Below, piece by piece: positions 35,417-44,713 of a stretch of 64,000 nucleotides of DNA (its first letter is position 1; every line of letters begins with the position of its first letter). The notes under the pieces are model-generated. The model did no database searches. It was not told the origin of the DNA and saw only the letters and a program-made list of their open reading frames with translations. Origin of the DNA: Acidobacteriota bacterium (GTDB lineage: Bacteria; Acidobacteriota; Thermoanaerobaculia; Multivoradales; SZUA-115); the NCBI GenBank assembly GCA_024277255.1, contig JAJRVQ010000134.1, positions 124,001-188,000 of the forward strand, in the 5' to 3' direction. The translations under genes and the position numbers were made by a program.

Positions 35417-38400
35417 TCGCCGCGGTCCTCACCACCGGCCTCGCCACCGGCCTCGTCACGACCCCACCCGCCACCGCCGGGCGTCTCCAGAACCAACAGA
35501 TCGCCGGCCTCGACCTCGCGTTCATCCACCGCCGCCAGTTCCTCTGAGTCTCCGCCGGCGCGAATCAGCCGCTGCCGGCCCGGCGCCCCCGCCTCCCCTC
35601 CTCGCATGCCGTAGCCTCCCTCGCGGCGATGCTGGCTGACGATCGACAGTGACATCGGCGCCAAGAAGGCAATCTCGCGCACCGCGCCGTCGCCGCCCCG
35701 GTAACGGCCGGCACCGCCGGAACCCCGGCGCACCGCGAAGCGCTCCAGACGGACCGGATAGCGATGCTCCAAGACCTCGGCGTCGGTGATCCGCGTATTG
35801 GTCATGTGGCTGTGCACGGCGTCGGCACCGTGCCAACTCGGTCCGGCGCCCGTGCCGCCACAGACCGTCTCGTAGTAGCCGAACTGGTCATTGCCGAAGA
35901 GGACGTTGTTCATCGTCCCCTGGCTTCCCGCCGCCACGCCGAAGGCCTGCAGCAAGGTATCGACCACCCGCTGGCTGGTCTCGACGTTGCCCCCGACCAC
36001 CGCCGGGCAAGCCGCGGGGTCGGCAGCGAAATCGGGGTTGAGCATGCCCGTTGGCAGGCGCAGATCGATGGGATCGAGCAATCCCTCGTTGAGCGGCAAG
36101 GGATCCTCGAGCAGCAGCCGCAAACAATAGAGCACGGCGCTGCGAGTCACCGCCGGCGGCGCATTCAGGTTGCCGGGGTGAACCGCCGAGGTTCCGGCAA
36201 AGTCGATCACCGCCCGACCGCCGGAGATCTCGATCCGGACCTCGATCGGCGAGCCGTCATCCAACCGCTGAATAGCCTGGCGCTCCCCGGCCGGTAGCCG
36301 GCGAAGAGCGGCGCTAACCCGCTCTCCTGCCAAGCGGGCCAGGGCGCGCATTTGACGCTCGACGGTCTCCCGGCCGTGCTCGGCGGCCAACGAGGCGAGG
36401 GCGGTGGCCCCCCGGTTATTGGCCGCCAACGCGGCAGCGAGATCGGCGATATTCTCCTCGATGGCGCGCGAGGGCCACGGCGGCGCGGCCAACCGGCGGC
36501 GCACCCGATCCCACTGCGCCTCCCCGGCCCGCACCAGGTGAAAGGGCTCGAGCACCACGCCCTCTTCGGCCAAAGTAGTCGCCGAAGGCGGCATCGAGCC
36601 CAGCCGCACACCGCCGATTTCAGCGTGGTGAGCGCGGCTCGCCACGTAGCCCAGCAGCGGATACTCGCCACTGGCCACCAGACCCGCCGTGGAAGGCCGA
36701 TCGAAGACCGGCGTGATCACCGTCACGTCGGGCAGATGGGAACCGCCGAAGGCCGGGTGATTGGTGACCACCGCGTCCCCCGGCCCCAGCTCTATCGCCC
36801 GGCGAACCTCGCGCACGCACAGCCCCAACGCCCCGAGGTGAACCGGAATGTGCGGCGCGTTGACCACCAAGCGGCCCTCCGCGTCGAGCAGAGCGCAGGA
36901 GAAATCGAGCCGTTCCTTGACGTTGGTCGACAACGCCGTGCGCCGCAACATCTCGCCCATCTCGCGAGCGATGGCGGCGAAGCGATTGGTGAACAGACCG
37001 AGCGCGACGGCGTCCGGCCTCTCCTTCACCCGCCAACTCCGCGCAGGAGATCCGCCAACGTCTCTCAACACCAGGCACCCAGAACCGTCCACGTGCACTT
37101 TCCAACGGCTGGTTACCAAGGTGGCGCTGTGGCGTTCGGCGATCAGCGCCGGTCCGTCAAAAGTGGTCCCCGCCACCAGCCTGGATCGTGGATACAGAGG
37201 CACATCGTCGCGCCAGGCGCCATCCAGCCACAACCGCCGCCGCGACTCGGCGTCTGGAGGCGGACTCTCCTCGGCGACCGCGATCGAACCGCCCGGCTGG
37301 GGCCGTGAGGAGGCCACCACCCGCAGTGACTCCACCTCGACCGGCCGATCGCTCGGCGGGTAACCGTAGAGTTCTCGGTAGCGGGCTGCAAAGCGCTCAC
37401 CGAGCGAGCCTTCTCCGGTCGCATCCACTTCGATGGCGCTCTCCTGGCCTTGCAGCCGCAGGTTCACCCGGCGCTGGCGCACGATGATCTCTTCGGCGGC
37501 GATTCCCTCGTCCGCCACCGCTCGCCGCGCTTGGCCGGCCAACTCCTTTAGCCACCGGCTCAACAAGGCCCCGACCTCGGCCAAGGGTCTCAACACCTGC
37601 CGTTGGGCGAAGCGCTCGACCACGGCAGCGCCCAGACCGACGGCGCTGAGCAGGCCGGCGTCAGCCGGCACCAGCACGGTACCGATCCCCAGCAGTTCGG
37701 CCACGGCGCAGGCGTGCTGCCCCCCGGCTCCGCCGAAGGCGACCAGGGCGTGCTCCTCCGGGTCATAGCCCAAGCGTAGCGAGATGGTGCGGATCGCATC
37801 CGCCATGCGCTCGTTGGCGATCGCCAGCAGACCGTCCAGGAGGGGTTCGAGTGGTTTGCCGGCCTGCCCCGCTACCTGGCGGCCAAGCTCGACCGCCGCA
37901 CGGCGCGCCGCGGCGAGATCGATCGGAATGCCGAAGCGGGCGGTGTCCAACCGTCCGAGCAGAAGGTTGACGTCGGTCACCGTCAACGGTCCTCCGGCTG
38001 CGTAGCAGGCAGGTCCCGGATCGGCACCGGCGCTGTGCGGACCGACCGTCAGTCGATGGCCGTCAAAGCCGCAGATCGAGCCGCCTCCGGCGGCCACCGT
38101 CTCGATCGCCAGGGCCGGAGCCACCAGGTGAGCGTCACCCACCCGATGCTCGTAAACATACTCCATCTCGCCGCCACCGAAGCGGGAAACGTCGGTGCTG
38201 GTCCCCCCCATGTCGAAGGCGATCAGCGGGTCGAATCCGCTGGTCAGGCCGGCGCTGACCGCACCCACCACACCTCCCGCCGGGCCGGAGAGGAGGCTGT
38301 CCTTGGCGTTGAACGAAGCGGCGCGCACCAGGCCGCCGGCACTGGTCATCACGTGCACCGACCCTTCCCGCTCGCTACCTTGCCTCTCGGTAACCGCCGC

Positions 38401-39312
38401 GGCGACGCGCTCCAGATAGTCTCCGATCACCGGAGCCAGGTAGGCGTCGACCAGCGCGGTCTCGGCGCGCGGCAGAATGCGGATCAAGGGCGCCAACCGC
38501 GAGGAGACCGAGACGCGCTCGAACCCGGCCTGGAGCAGCAACCGCTCGACGGCCAGTTCGTGCGTCGGATTGCGATAGCTGTGCAGCAGCGCCACCGCCG
38601 CCGACTTGCAGCCGCTCGCCACCAATCGCCGCGCACTCCGGCTCACCGCCACCTCGTCCAGCCGCTGAACGACCGACCCGTCGGCCGCCAATCGCTCCTC
38701 GATCTCCACTACTTGGCTGTACAGGGGTTGCGGTTTGCGCACCTCCAGCGCGAAGAGATCGGGCCGCTGTTGGGTGCCGATGAGCAACAGATCGGCAAAT
38801 CCGCGCGTGACCCACAGCGCCGTCGCCGCTCCCCGCCGCTCCAGCAAGGCATTGGTTCCTCGCGTCGTCGCCAAGCGCAGGGAAAGCGGCGGCAGAGATT
38901 CTCCGTGCGGGGTCCGGGTCACCAGGCGCGCGGCCAAAACCGGTGCTTCCTCGGGCGAGCTGATCTCAAACCCCTCCCCGGCCTTGAGCCCATCGAGCTC
39001 AGCGGCCAGTTCGGCAAGGCATGAGACAGCTTCGTAGCTCACCACCGGCACGGCCTCTCCGCCGCTCAGCGCTCGCAACGAGCAGCCGGCGAAGAAATCA
39101 TCCGGAACCTGCCACGCGGCCTCCAGACGCAGCCGGCGCGGACCTCGGACTTCGGCGATCCGGCCGCGCAGCCCGCTCGACGAGAGGACCTTAGCGCGAT
39201 GGGTCACCCCCCGCGGGTCGATGGCCAAGCAGTCGGTAAAGGTGCCGCCGGTGTCCACGTAGACGCGCCAGGGCGCGACCGACTCGCCCTCTCTGCCCTG
39301 ATGGTCATTCAC
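35413..39312 (-). CDS. 5-oxoprolinase, fused HyuA-HyuB type
   Basis: 1299 aa, as long as known fused 5-oxoprolinases. HyuA part: WRVYVDTGGTFTDCLAID at residue ~15 and PLIAFDMGGTSTDVSRFG; HyuB part from ~760: RFAAIAREMGEMLRRTALST, RLDFSCALLDAEGRLV, TNHPAFGGSHLPDV and SQGTMNNVLFGN. It hydrolyses 5-oxo-L-proline to glutamate with ATP, although hydantoinase members have similar sequences. The transporter gene overlaps its stop (ATGA), suggesting joint use. It fits a route that consumes pyroglutamate. Confidence 0.88.
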   Translation of the reverse strand: MNDHQGREGESVAPWRVYVDTGGTFTDCLAIDPRGVTHRAKVLSSSGLRGRIAEVRGPRRLRLEAAWQVPDDFFAGCSLRALSGGEAVPVVSYEAVSCLAELAAELDGLKAGEGFEISSPEEAPVLAARLVTRTPHGESLPPLSLRLATTRGTNALLERRGAATALWVTRGFADLLLIGTQQRPDLFALEVRKPQPLYSQVVEIEERLAADGSVVQRLDEVAVSRSARRLVASGCKSAAVALLHSYRNPTHELAVERLLLQAGFERVSVSSRLAPLIRILPRAETALVDAYLAPVIGDYLERVAAAVTERQGSEREGSVHVMTSAGGLVRAASFNAKDSLLSGPAGGVVGAVSAGLTSGFDPLIAFDMGGTSTDVSRFGGGEMEYVYEHRVGDAHLVAPALAIETVAAGGGSICGFDGHRLTVGPHSAGADPGPACYAAGGPLTVTDVNLLLGRLDTARFGIPIDLAAARRAAVELGRQVAGQAGKPLEPLLDGLLAIANERMADAIRTISLRLGYDPEEHALVAFGGAGGQHACAVAELLGIGTVLVPADAGLLSAVGLGAAVVERFAQRQVLRPLAEVGALLSRWLKELAGQARRAVADEGIAAEEIIVRQRRVNLRLQGQESAIEVDATGEGSLGERFAARYRELYGYPPSDRPVEVESLRVVASSRPQPGGSIAVAEESPPPDAESRRRLWLDGAWRDDVPLYPRSRLVAGTTFDGPALIAERHSATLVTSRWKVHVDGSGCLVLRDVGGSPARSWRVKERPDAVALGLFTNRFAAIAREMGEMLRRTALSTNVKERLDFSCALLDAEGRLVVNAPHIPVHLGALGLCVREVRRAIELGPGDAVVTNHPAFGGSHLPDVTVITPVFDRPSTAGLVASGEYPLLGYVASRAHHAEIGGVRLGSMPPSATTLAEEGVVLEPFHLVRAGEAQWDRVRRRLAAPPWPSRAIEENIADLAAALAANNRGATALASLAAEHGRETVERQMRALARLAGERVSAALRRLPAGERQAIQRLDDGSPIEVRIEISGGRAVIDFAGTSAVHPGNLNAPPAVTRSAVLYCLRLLLEDPLPLNEGLLDPIDLRLPTGMLNPDFAADPAACPAVVGGNVETSQRVVDTLLQAFGVAAGSQGTMNNVLFGNDQFGYYETVCGGTGAGPSWHGADAVHSHMTNTRITDAEVLEHRYPVRLERFAVRRGSGGAGRYRGGDGAVREIAFLAPMSLSIVSQHRREGGYGMRGGEAGAPGRQRLIRAGGDSEELAAVDEREVEAGDLLVLETPGGGGWGRDEAGGEAGGEDRGE

Positions 39313-39353
39313 TGAGGCCTACGATAGACCAAGAAGATCGACTTTGCGACCGA

Positions 39354-40496
39354 CTACGAAGATCTGTTCAGCACCGCCTCCAAGCGGCGCACGCGCGGCT
39401 GCTGCGCGTAGCGCCGGCGCGCCTTGCGCAACCAGCGCTGCGCCTTGCCCCGGTGGCCTGAAGCGACCTCCAGCTCACCCAGAGCGGCGTAGGGTTCGGC
39501 GTCGCCGGGCGCCAGCCGTAGAGCACGGTGGAAAAAATGGCTGGCCGCGGCAAGATCGCCGGCCTCCAGACTCCAGTCCCCGAGGTTGAGATAGTTGTAG
39601 GGGTTGCGGTTGCCGAGCCGGTCGGTGAGGGCCAGCAGTTCGCGCGCCCGGGCCGGCTCTCCTCGCAAGCGCAGCAGGGCAGCGAAGTTATGGTAGGCCG
39701 AGCTGGCCCGCGGATCGACTTCCAGGGCTTGGCGGTAGGCCGCTTCGGCACCGCTCAAGTCGCCGGTTCGCCGTCGCGCCACGCCCAGGTTGGCCCAACT
39801 GGTGGCCATTTCCGGCACCAGCCGGACCGCCTTGGCGAGCCACCCCAGCGCCTCCTCAGGCTGGCCGGACCGAAGCTTCTCCGCTCCCCGGTTCGAGTAG
39901 AAATGGGCCAGCGCCTCGAGATCGGAGAGCGGTCGCACCTCCTCGTAGCTCGGCGGTCGATCGGCGGTGAAATCGAGCACCAGCATCGAGCGACGATCGC
40001 CGAAGCCGGCGGCGACATGATCCGCCACCACCACCAGATCCCCTTCGCGGCCAAAACTCGACACATCGTCGATCGCCAGATAGTAGGCCGCGATGCCCAA
40101 CTCGCGCGCCATGCCGATGAAGAGATTCATGAACCCCAGGCAGTTGGCGCGACCGCTGGCGAAGACCTCCTCAGCGGTGCCGGTGTGGGAGTTGTCGTAG
40201 GCAATCTCGAGCCCCTGCGGGCCGGTGAGGCTGTCGAGCAGAGCCTGTAACCGCTGTTGCGCAGCCTGATTCGTATTGCGTCCCGCCGGCGTCGAACTCA
40301 GCCAGCTCCGCGCCTCGGGGCTCAGCCTCTGTGGCCGGAGGATCTCTTCAGGGTCCAGTCCGCGAGCTTGAATCTGCGCTGCAAGGTCGTTGCCCGAATT
40401 CCCCGCGGGCCCGCCGGTCGACAGGCATCCGCCCATGGCGACCATCAGCAGCGCCGCCACGGCGATGGAGATTCGTCGATCGCCCACGGGGCACAA
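39354..40496 (-). CDS. Lipoprotein with transglutaminase-like and TPR regions
   Basis: 380 aa from TTG 40496; GTG 40487 is an alternative and neither has a strong ribosome site. Lipobox LLMVAMGGC. Residues ~85-200 look like a transglutaminase-fold domain (FASGRANCLGFMNLFIGMAREL, with Cys; then AADHVAAGF, with His), which often catalyses or mimics peptide acyl transfer. TPRs follow: AEKLRSGQPEEALGWLAKAV, ANLGVARRRTGDLSGAEAAY. It is probably membrane-anchored in the periplasm. The His/Asp positions are inferred only. Confidence 0.7.
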   Translation of the reverse strand: MCPVGDRRISIAVAALLMVAMGGCLSTGGPAGNSGNDLAAQIQARGLDPEEILRPQRLSPEARSWLSSTPAGRNTNQAAQQRLQALLDSLTGPQGLEIAYDNSHTGTAEEVFASGRANCLGFMNLFIGMARELGIAAYYLAIDDVSSFGREGDLVVVADHVAAGFGDRRSMLVLDFTADRPPSYEEVRPLSDLEALAHFYSNRGAEKLRSGQPEEALGWLAKAVRLVPEMATSWANLGVARRRTGDLSGAEAAYRQALEVDPRASSAYHNFAALLRLRGEPARARELLALTDRLGNRNPYNYLNLGDWSLEAGDLAAASHFFHRALRLAPGDAEPYAALGELEVASGHRGKAQRWLRKARRRYAQQPRVRRLEAVLNRSS

Positions 40497-40499
40497 CGA

Positions 40500-41093
40500 T
40501 CAGGCGGTGGAAGCGGCTGCCCGCGCTGCCCTGTCGCGGCGCCGCGACCACCGCCGCAGCGCGAAGAAGGCGATGGCCAGAACCAGGAAACCGGCCAGGA
40601 TCGGAACGACGACGGAAACCAGGGACAAGGCGACCGAGCCGACGGCTTCGACCGACGACACCAGTGGATTGGCCAGACCGCCGGTGCTGAGCAGCGAGGC
40701 GTGCCGGGTCAATCCGGTCACCGCCTGGACCGAACCGGCGACGGCGCCACCGGCGATCACGGCGAGGGTCCACTTGAGCAAAGGATCCATCCCGGTGACC
40801 ACCGAGGCGGTGGCGATCACCCCCGCCACCACCGCCGTGGGTGTGGCGATGAGATCCAGCGCGTTGTCGAGCCAGGGGATGTAGTAGGCGCCAATCTCGG
40901 CCGCCGTCGCCACCGCGAGGACGACCAGCGCGGGGGTCGAGCCGATCCACTCGAAACTCCCATTGAGTTCCAACCAACCGCCGCGGGAGGCCAAACTCAT
41001 CACCAAGAAAGGCACAAAGACTCGAAAGCCGCAAGCGGCGGCGAGGCCAATACCGAGGCAAACACTGAGAATTGAGCTTTCCATACCCTTCAA
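40500..41093 (-). CDS. DUF4126 membrane protein
   Basis: 197 aa, four or five membrane segments, starting TTG 41093 with GAGGTAG five bases upstream (ATG 41084 is the alternative). The internal SILSVCLGIGLAAACGFRVFVPFLVMSLASR and the YYIPWLDNALDLIATP motif are typical of DUF4126. Function unknown. It ends four bases before the TPR lipoprotein begins, so the two are probably cotranscribed. Confidence 0.75.
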   Translation of the reverse strand: MKGMESSILSVCLGIGLAAACGFRVFVPFLVMSLASRGGWLELNGSFEWIGSTPALVVLAVATAAEIGAYYIPWLDNALDLIATPTAVVAGVIATASVVTGMDPLLKWTLAVIAGGAVAGSVQAVTGLTRHASLLSTGGLANPLVSSVEAVGSVALSLVSVVVPILAGFLVLAIAFFALRRWSRRRDRAARAAASTA

Positions 41094-41407
41094 TACTACC
41101 TCTCGCCCGATTTTGTTCCGACCAGCCCCTCCTTCCCGGAGATTTCAGTGGGGACTGCCTCGCCAGACACCGTAGGTGTGATGAATGGCGGAATCAGGCT
41201 CGACCGCAACGCAGGCCTACTAGAGGCAGAGAAGGCCGAGACTTGAGCAGGTCCACGCACCTACGGTTGTGCGAGAGAAGGCCCGCAATTCCACCTGCCG
41301 TGGCATCTGTTTGTCCACAACCGCGGTTGCGGTGCACTATGTAGTGTGAGCGCGCGAGGCGTTCGCAGAGGACTTTTGTAGGATCACCCCCTGAGGAGAG
41401 ACCACCG
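41094..41407. other. Intergenic region with inverted repeats
   Basis: 314 bases without a convincing gene. ACCGTAGGTG (41169-41178) and CACCTACGGT (41258-41267) are perfect inverted repeats 79 bases apart. CAACCGCGGTTG (41318-41329) is a perfect 12-bp palindrome, and CACTA-TG-TAGTG (41335-41346) an imperfect one; both lie about 60-90 bases before the next start and could be operators. Confidence 0.5.
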
Positions 41408-41743
41408 ATGAGCGAGTTGGTACAAAAACTGGCCGATGGCGATCACAAAGTCGTTATCACGGCTGTTCGTGACGACGCCCTGGGCGAGCTGAAGGCCGCC
41501 ATCGAGCGCGGTTATGTCCACGTCAAATTCACCGAAACCCGTGGTGGAACAGAGCTTGGATTCAGCCTCGACGAGGAGCACTCCGACCTCTCCGCCGGCA
41601 ATCTCGATCAAGGTGAGGGCTCGATCCGCCTCGCCGGGAAGCTCAATCTGGATGGAGTCGATGTGCGCTGCGTCGCCGATGTCGACCTGTCACAGATGGC
41701 CGGCACCGGCCACCTCGAGATCCTGGAGGCGGCCACAAATTAG
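41408..41743 (+). CDS. Conserved small beta-rich protein, unrecognised
   Basis: 111 aa, with GAGGAGAG ribosome-site-like bases about 8 bases before the ATG. No signal peptide. The middle has a strong beta pattern (HVKFTETRGGTELGFSLD, then SIRLAGKLNLDGVDVRCVAD, then GTGHLEILEAA). It is soluble and acidic. The G-G-T-E-L-G and RC-ADVDL segments look conserved but I could not place them in a family. It is divergent from the upstream gene, with palindromes in between that may regulate it. Confidence 0.55.
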   Translation: MSELVQKLADGDHKVVITAVRDDALGELKAAIERGYVHVKFTETRGGTELGFSLDEEHSDLSAGNLDQGEGSIRLAGKLNLDGVDVRCVADVDLSQMAGTGHLEILEAATN

Positions 41744-41753
41744 CCCAATTGGC

Positions 41754-42686
41754 CTACTTAGCCGCCACAAACTCGACCTCGAATAGTTTGGGCCAGTATT
41801 TCCCGGTGACCAGGAAGGTATCCGTCTCCGCTCTGTAAGCGATGCCGTTGAGCACGTCCGTGTTGCTCCTCTCATCGGGACTCAACAGCCCTGAGGCGTC
41901 GACGATCGCGGTGACGCGTCCGGATTCGGGGTCGATGCGCACGATCAGATCCGTGGTCCACACATTGGCCCACACCGCGCCGTCGACACATTCGAGTTCG
42001 TTGAGCCGACTGAGCGGCCGGCCGCGCAGTGTCACCTTGACCTCTCCCACCAGGGCGAAGCTCTCCGGGTGACGAAAACTCAACCGATCGCTCCCGTCGC
42101 TCATCACCAGACGGGAGCCGTCGTGGCACAAACCCCAGCCCTCGCCAGGGTAGCTGTGCTCGCCGACCTGGGCGAAATCTTGGCGAGCATAGACCTTCGC
42201 CAGCCCGGCGTGCCAGGTCAACTGGATGAGTTGATCGCCCACCCGCGCCAGCCCCTCGGCAAAGAGGTCGCTCGCCAGATCCCGCTGCTGTTCCACCGCT
42301 CCGCTCGCCAGATCGACTCGGCGCAACGACGACTGCCGGTACTGACCGGTACTCTCGTAGAGTTTGCCGTCGTGCCAGAGCAACCCTTGCGTAAAGGCAT
42401 CGCGGGCGTGAGGGAACTCGCCCCGAACCCTGACCACAAGCCGCTCGACAGGCTGTTTGTCGGAAGGCTGCTCGACCTGACTTTGCAGTGGCGCAGGAGG
42501 TGTCTCGGATCTGCCGGCCGCCGCAGCCGAAGCCGGTACTTCGGGTGGGCGGGGATGCGGGCCTCCCCGCCACAGCATGAAGAGAACGGCAACGGCGAGC
42601 GAGGCCAGAACCCAGAGCAGAGGACTGGCGGAAAGCGTCCGGCCACGACGCCTGGCAACAGACGGCCGGCCTCGGCGCCGCGCCAC
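41754..42686 (-). CDS. Glutaminyl-peptide cyclotransferase (Glu_cyclase_2 type)
   Basis: 310 aa from GTG 42686, six bases after the OPT stop, with GGGAGAG ten bases upstream. A membrane anchor (SPLLWVLASLAVAVLFMLW) precedes a beta-propeller: HARDAFTQGLLWHDGKLYES (the FTQGL family motif), LNELECVDGAVWANVWTTD, and VLNGIAYRAETDTFLVTGK near the end. The plant-type enzyme cyclises N-terminal Gln to pyroglutamate. It is probably periplasmic and follows the peptidase and transporter genes. A longer frame overlaps the OPT gene but has no family similarity. Confidence 0.87.
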   Translation of the reverse strand: MARRRGRPSVARRRGRTLSASPLLWVLASLAVAVLFMLWRGGPHPRPPEVPASAAAAGRSETPPAPLQSQVEQPSDKQPVERLVVRVRGEFPHARDAFTQGLLWHDGKLYESTGQYRQSSLRRVDLASGAVEQQRDLASDLFAEGLARVGDQLIQLTWHAGLAKVYARQDFAQVGEHSYPGEGWGLCHDGSRLVMSDGSDRLSFRHPESFALVGEVKVTLRGRPLSRLNELECVDGAVWANVWTTDLIVRIDPESGRVTAIVDASGLLSPDERSNTDVLNGIAYRAETDTFLVTGKYWPKLFEVEFVAAK

Positions 42687-42691
42687 GGCGG

Positions 42692-44686
42692 TCAGCTCTC
42701 CCGCTCCCGAGATCGGCTCAGGGCGTAGAAGAGTACTGCCAGCAGGACGAAGGCCGCCAAGGTCAACCACGGAGCCAGACCACCGGCCCACTCACTACCG
42801 ATCCGCCAGGGATCGACCCCGCGACGGGCCGACCAACCGGCCATGAAAGCCACTCCCACACCGAGCAATCCCTCGCCTCCCACTAACCCGGAGCCAAAGA
42901 GGACGCCCGCCTCGCGGCGCGCCTCGCCCTCCTTCTTGTTGGCGGCGGAGCGTTCCAACCACCAGCGCAGCAGACCACCGAAGAAGACCGGAACCATCGT
43001 CGAAACCGGTAGATAGACGCCGACGGCAAAGGCCAGGCTGGGTAACTTGCAGGCCTCGGCAACGAGGGCGATGGCGGCGCCGATCCCCACCAAGACCCAT
43101 GGCAATGACTGTTCGAGAACGCCGTCGATCACCAACCGCATCAAGGTCGCCTGCGGCGCCGGCAACTGCGCCGAACCGAAGCCGTAGGTGGCGTTGAGTT
43201 GGATCACCGTCCAGCAGACGAAGATGGCGGAGGTCAGCACACCGATCAACTCGCCAACCTGCTGGCGGCGCGGCGTGGCGCCGAGCAAGAAGCCCGTCTT
43301 GAGGTCCTGCGAAGTATCCCCCGCGATCGAGGCCGCGATCGCTACCACACAGCCGACGGTCAGGGCGGCGACCTTGCCGTCCATGCCGGTCCAGCCGAGG
43401 AGCAAGAAGATGGAAGAAGTTCCCAGCAGGGTGGCGATGGTCATGCCGCTGGTCGGGTTCGAGGTCACCCCGACCAGACCGACGATACGCGACGAGACGG
43501 TGACGAAGAAGAAGGCGAAAAGGGCGACAAGCAGAGCCGCGATCACCCGTGAGCCGACACCGTGCAGCAGGTCGAAGCCTTGCGGCGCGAGGGCGAGAAC
43601 CAGGACCACGCCGACCACCGCCAAGCCGACGAACTTCAGCGGCAGATCACGGTCGGTGCGCACCTCGGCCGGCGACTCCCCACCACCCAGGCGTTGGCGA
43701 AGCTGGCTGGCGCCGACCTTGAAACTCTGCACCATCGTCGGGACGCTGCGAATCAGCGTCACCAACCCTCCCGCCGCGACCGCTCCGGCACCGATGTAGC
43801 GCACGTAGCGGTTCCAGATCTCTCCCGGACTCATTTGAGCGATGGTCTGTACCGTCTCCGGGTAGAACGGCTCCACTCTGCCCTCTCCCCAGTAGGCGAT
43901 CACTGGAATGATCACCAGCCAGGCGAAGAGGCCGCCACCGACCATCACCGAACCGACCCGTGGCCCGAGGATGTAGCCGACGCCGAACAGCGCCGCCGAG
44001 GCCTCCATCCCCACCTGCCCCTTCTTCAAGAAGGGTACCTTGACGCTGACCGTGTCGCGAATCACCTCGCTCCACCCGGTCAGGAACTTGAAGAAGGCGC
44101 CGACCCCCAACCCCAAGAAAACGTTGCGCGCCCGAGCGCCGCCGGCCTGCGCCGCCACCAGAACCTGCGCGCAAGCGGTCCCTTCGGGATAGGGCAGGCG
44201 GCCGTGCTCGCGAACGATCAGAAAGCGGCGCAGCGGCACCATGAAGAGGACTCCCAGCAGCCCGCCCGACAACGCCAGCAGCGTCATCTTGGCCAGGTTC
44301 GGCGGCGCCCCCCAAAGGAAGAGCGCCGGCAGGGTGAAGATCACCCCGCTGGCCACCGAACTGGAGGCCGAGCCCACGGTTTGCGACAGGTTGGCTTCGA
44401 GCAGCCCCGAGCGCACACCGAAGAGACCCAAGGCACGGAAGAGAGCGACGGTCAACACCGCCACCGGAATCGAGGTCGAGATGGTCAGGCCGGCGCGCAG
44501 CCCCAGGTAGGCGTTGGCGGCACCGAAGAGAATGCCAGCGACGATGCCGGCGAGAATCGCCTTGAAGGTGAATTCGATCGCACTTTCCGCCTCCGCCACC
44601 ACCGGGCGGTAGGTCGCCCCCGGCGGCAGTTCCGTGTAGGCCTGCGGATCGAGGCCGCGTAAACGCCCGCCGTCCTCTCCCTTCAT
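42692..44686 (-). CDS. OPT-family oligopeptide transporter
   Basis: 664 aa; ATG 44686 has AAGGGGAAGG nearby and a GTG eight codons upstream is the alternative. About fourteen hydrophobic segments; ILFGAANAYLGLRAGLTIST at the N-terminus and PYPEGTACAQVLVAAQAGG are hallmarks of bacterial OPT proteins. They import peptides or metal-peptide complexes. It sits between a peptidase and a glutaminyl cyclase and has a 27-base gap to the former, so a joint transcript is likely. Confidence 0.93.
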   Translation of the reverse strand: MKGEDGGRLRGLDPQAYTELPPGATYRPVVAEAESAIEFTFKAILAGIVAGILFGAANAYLGLRAGLTISTSIPVAVLTVALFRALGLFGVRSGLLEANLSQTVGSASSSVASGVIFTLPALFLWGAPPNLAKMTLLALSGGLLGVLFMVPLRRFLIVREHGRLPYPEGTACAQVLVAAQAGGARARNVFLGLGVGAFFKFLTGWSEVIRDTVSVKVPFLKKGQVGMEASAALFGVGYILGPRVGSVMVGGGLFAWLVIIPVIAYWGEGRVEPFYPETVQTIAQMSPGEIWNRYVRYIGAGAVAAGGLVTLIRSVPTMVQSFKVGASQLRQRLGGGESPAEVRTDRDLPLKFVGLAVVGVVLVLALAPQGFDLLHGVGSRVIAALLVALFAFFFVTVSSRIVGLVGVTSNPTSGMTIATLLGTSSIFLLLGWTGMDGKVAALTVGCVVAIAASIAGDTSQDLKTGFLLGATPRRQQVGELIGVLTSAIFVCWTVIQLNATYGFGSAQLPAPQATLMRLVIDGVLEQSLPWVLVGIGAAIALVAEACKLPSLAFAVGVYLPVSTMVPVFFGGLLRWWLERSAANKKEGEARREAGVLFGSGLVGGEGLLGVGVAFMAGWSARRGVDPWRIGSEWAGGLAPWLTLAAFVLLAVLFYALSRSRERES

Positions 44687-44713
44687 CGCCTTCCCCTTGT
44701 CACGGTCCACGGC

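Noticed and set aside
41408-41743. Assignment of the small beta-rich protein to MbtH or a nitrogen-starvation family
   Set aside because: Length and motifs do not match MbtH, and I could not confirm the other family from the sequence alone.
42687-42791. N-terminal extension of the glutaminyl cyclase into the OPT gene
   Set aside because: GTG 42686 has a ribosome site and gives a normal membrane anchor; the extension merely shadows the OPT C-terminus.
43562-44662. 366-codon frame opposite the OPT gene
   Set aside because: Arg/His/Gln-rich shadow frame without a domain or ribosome site.
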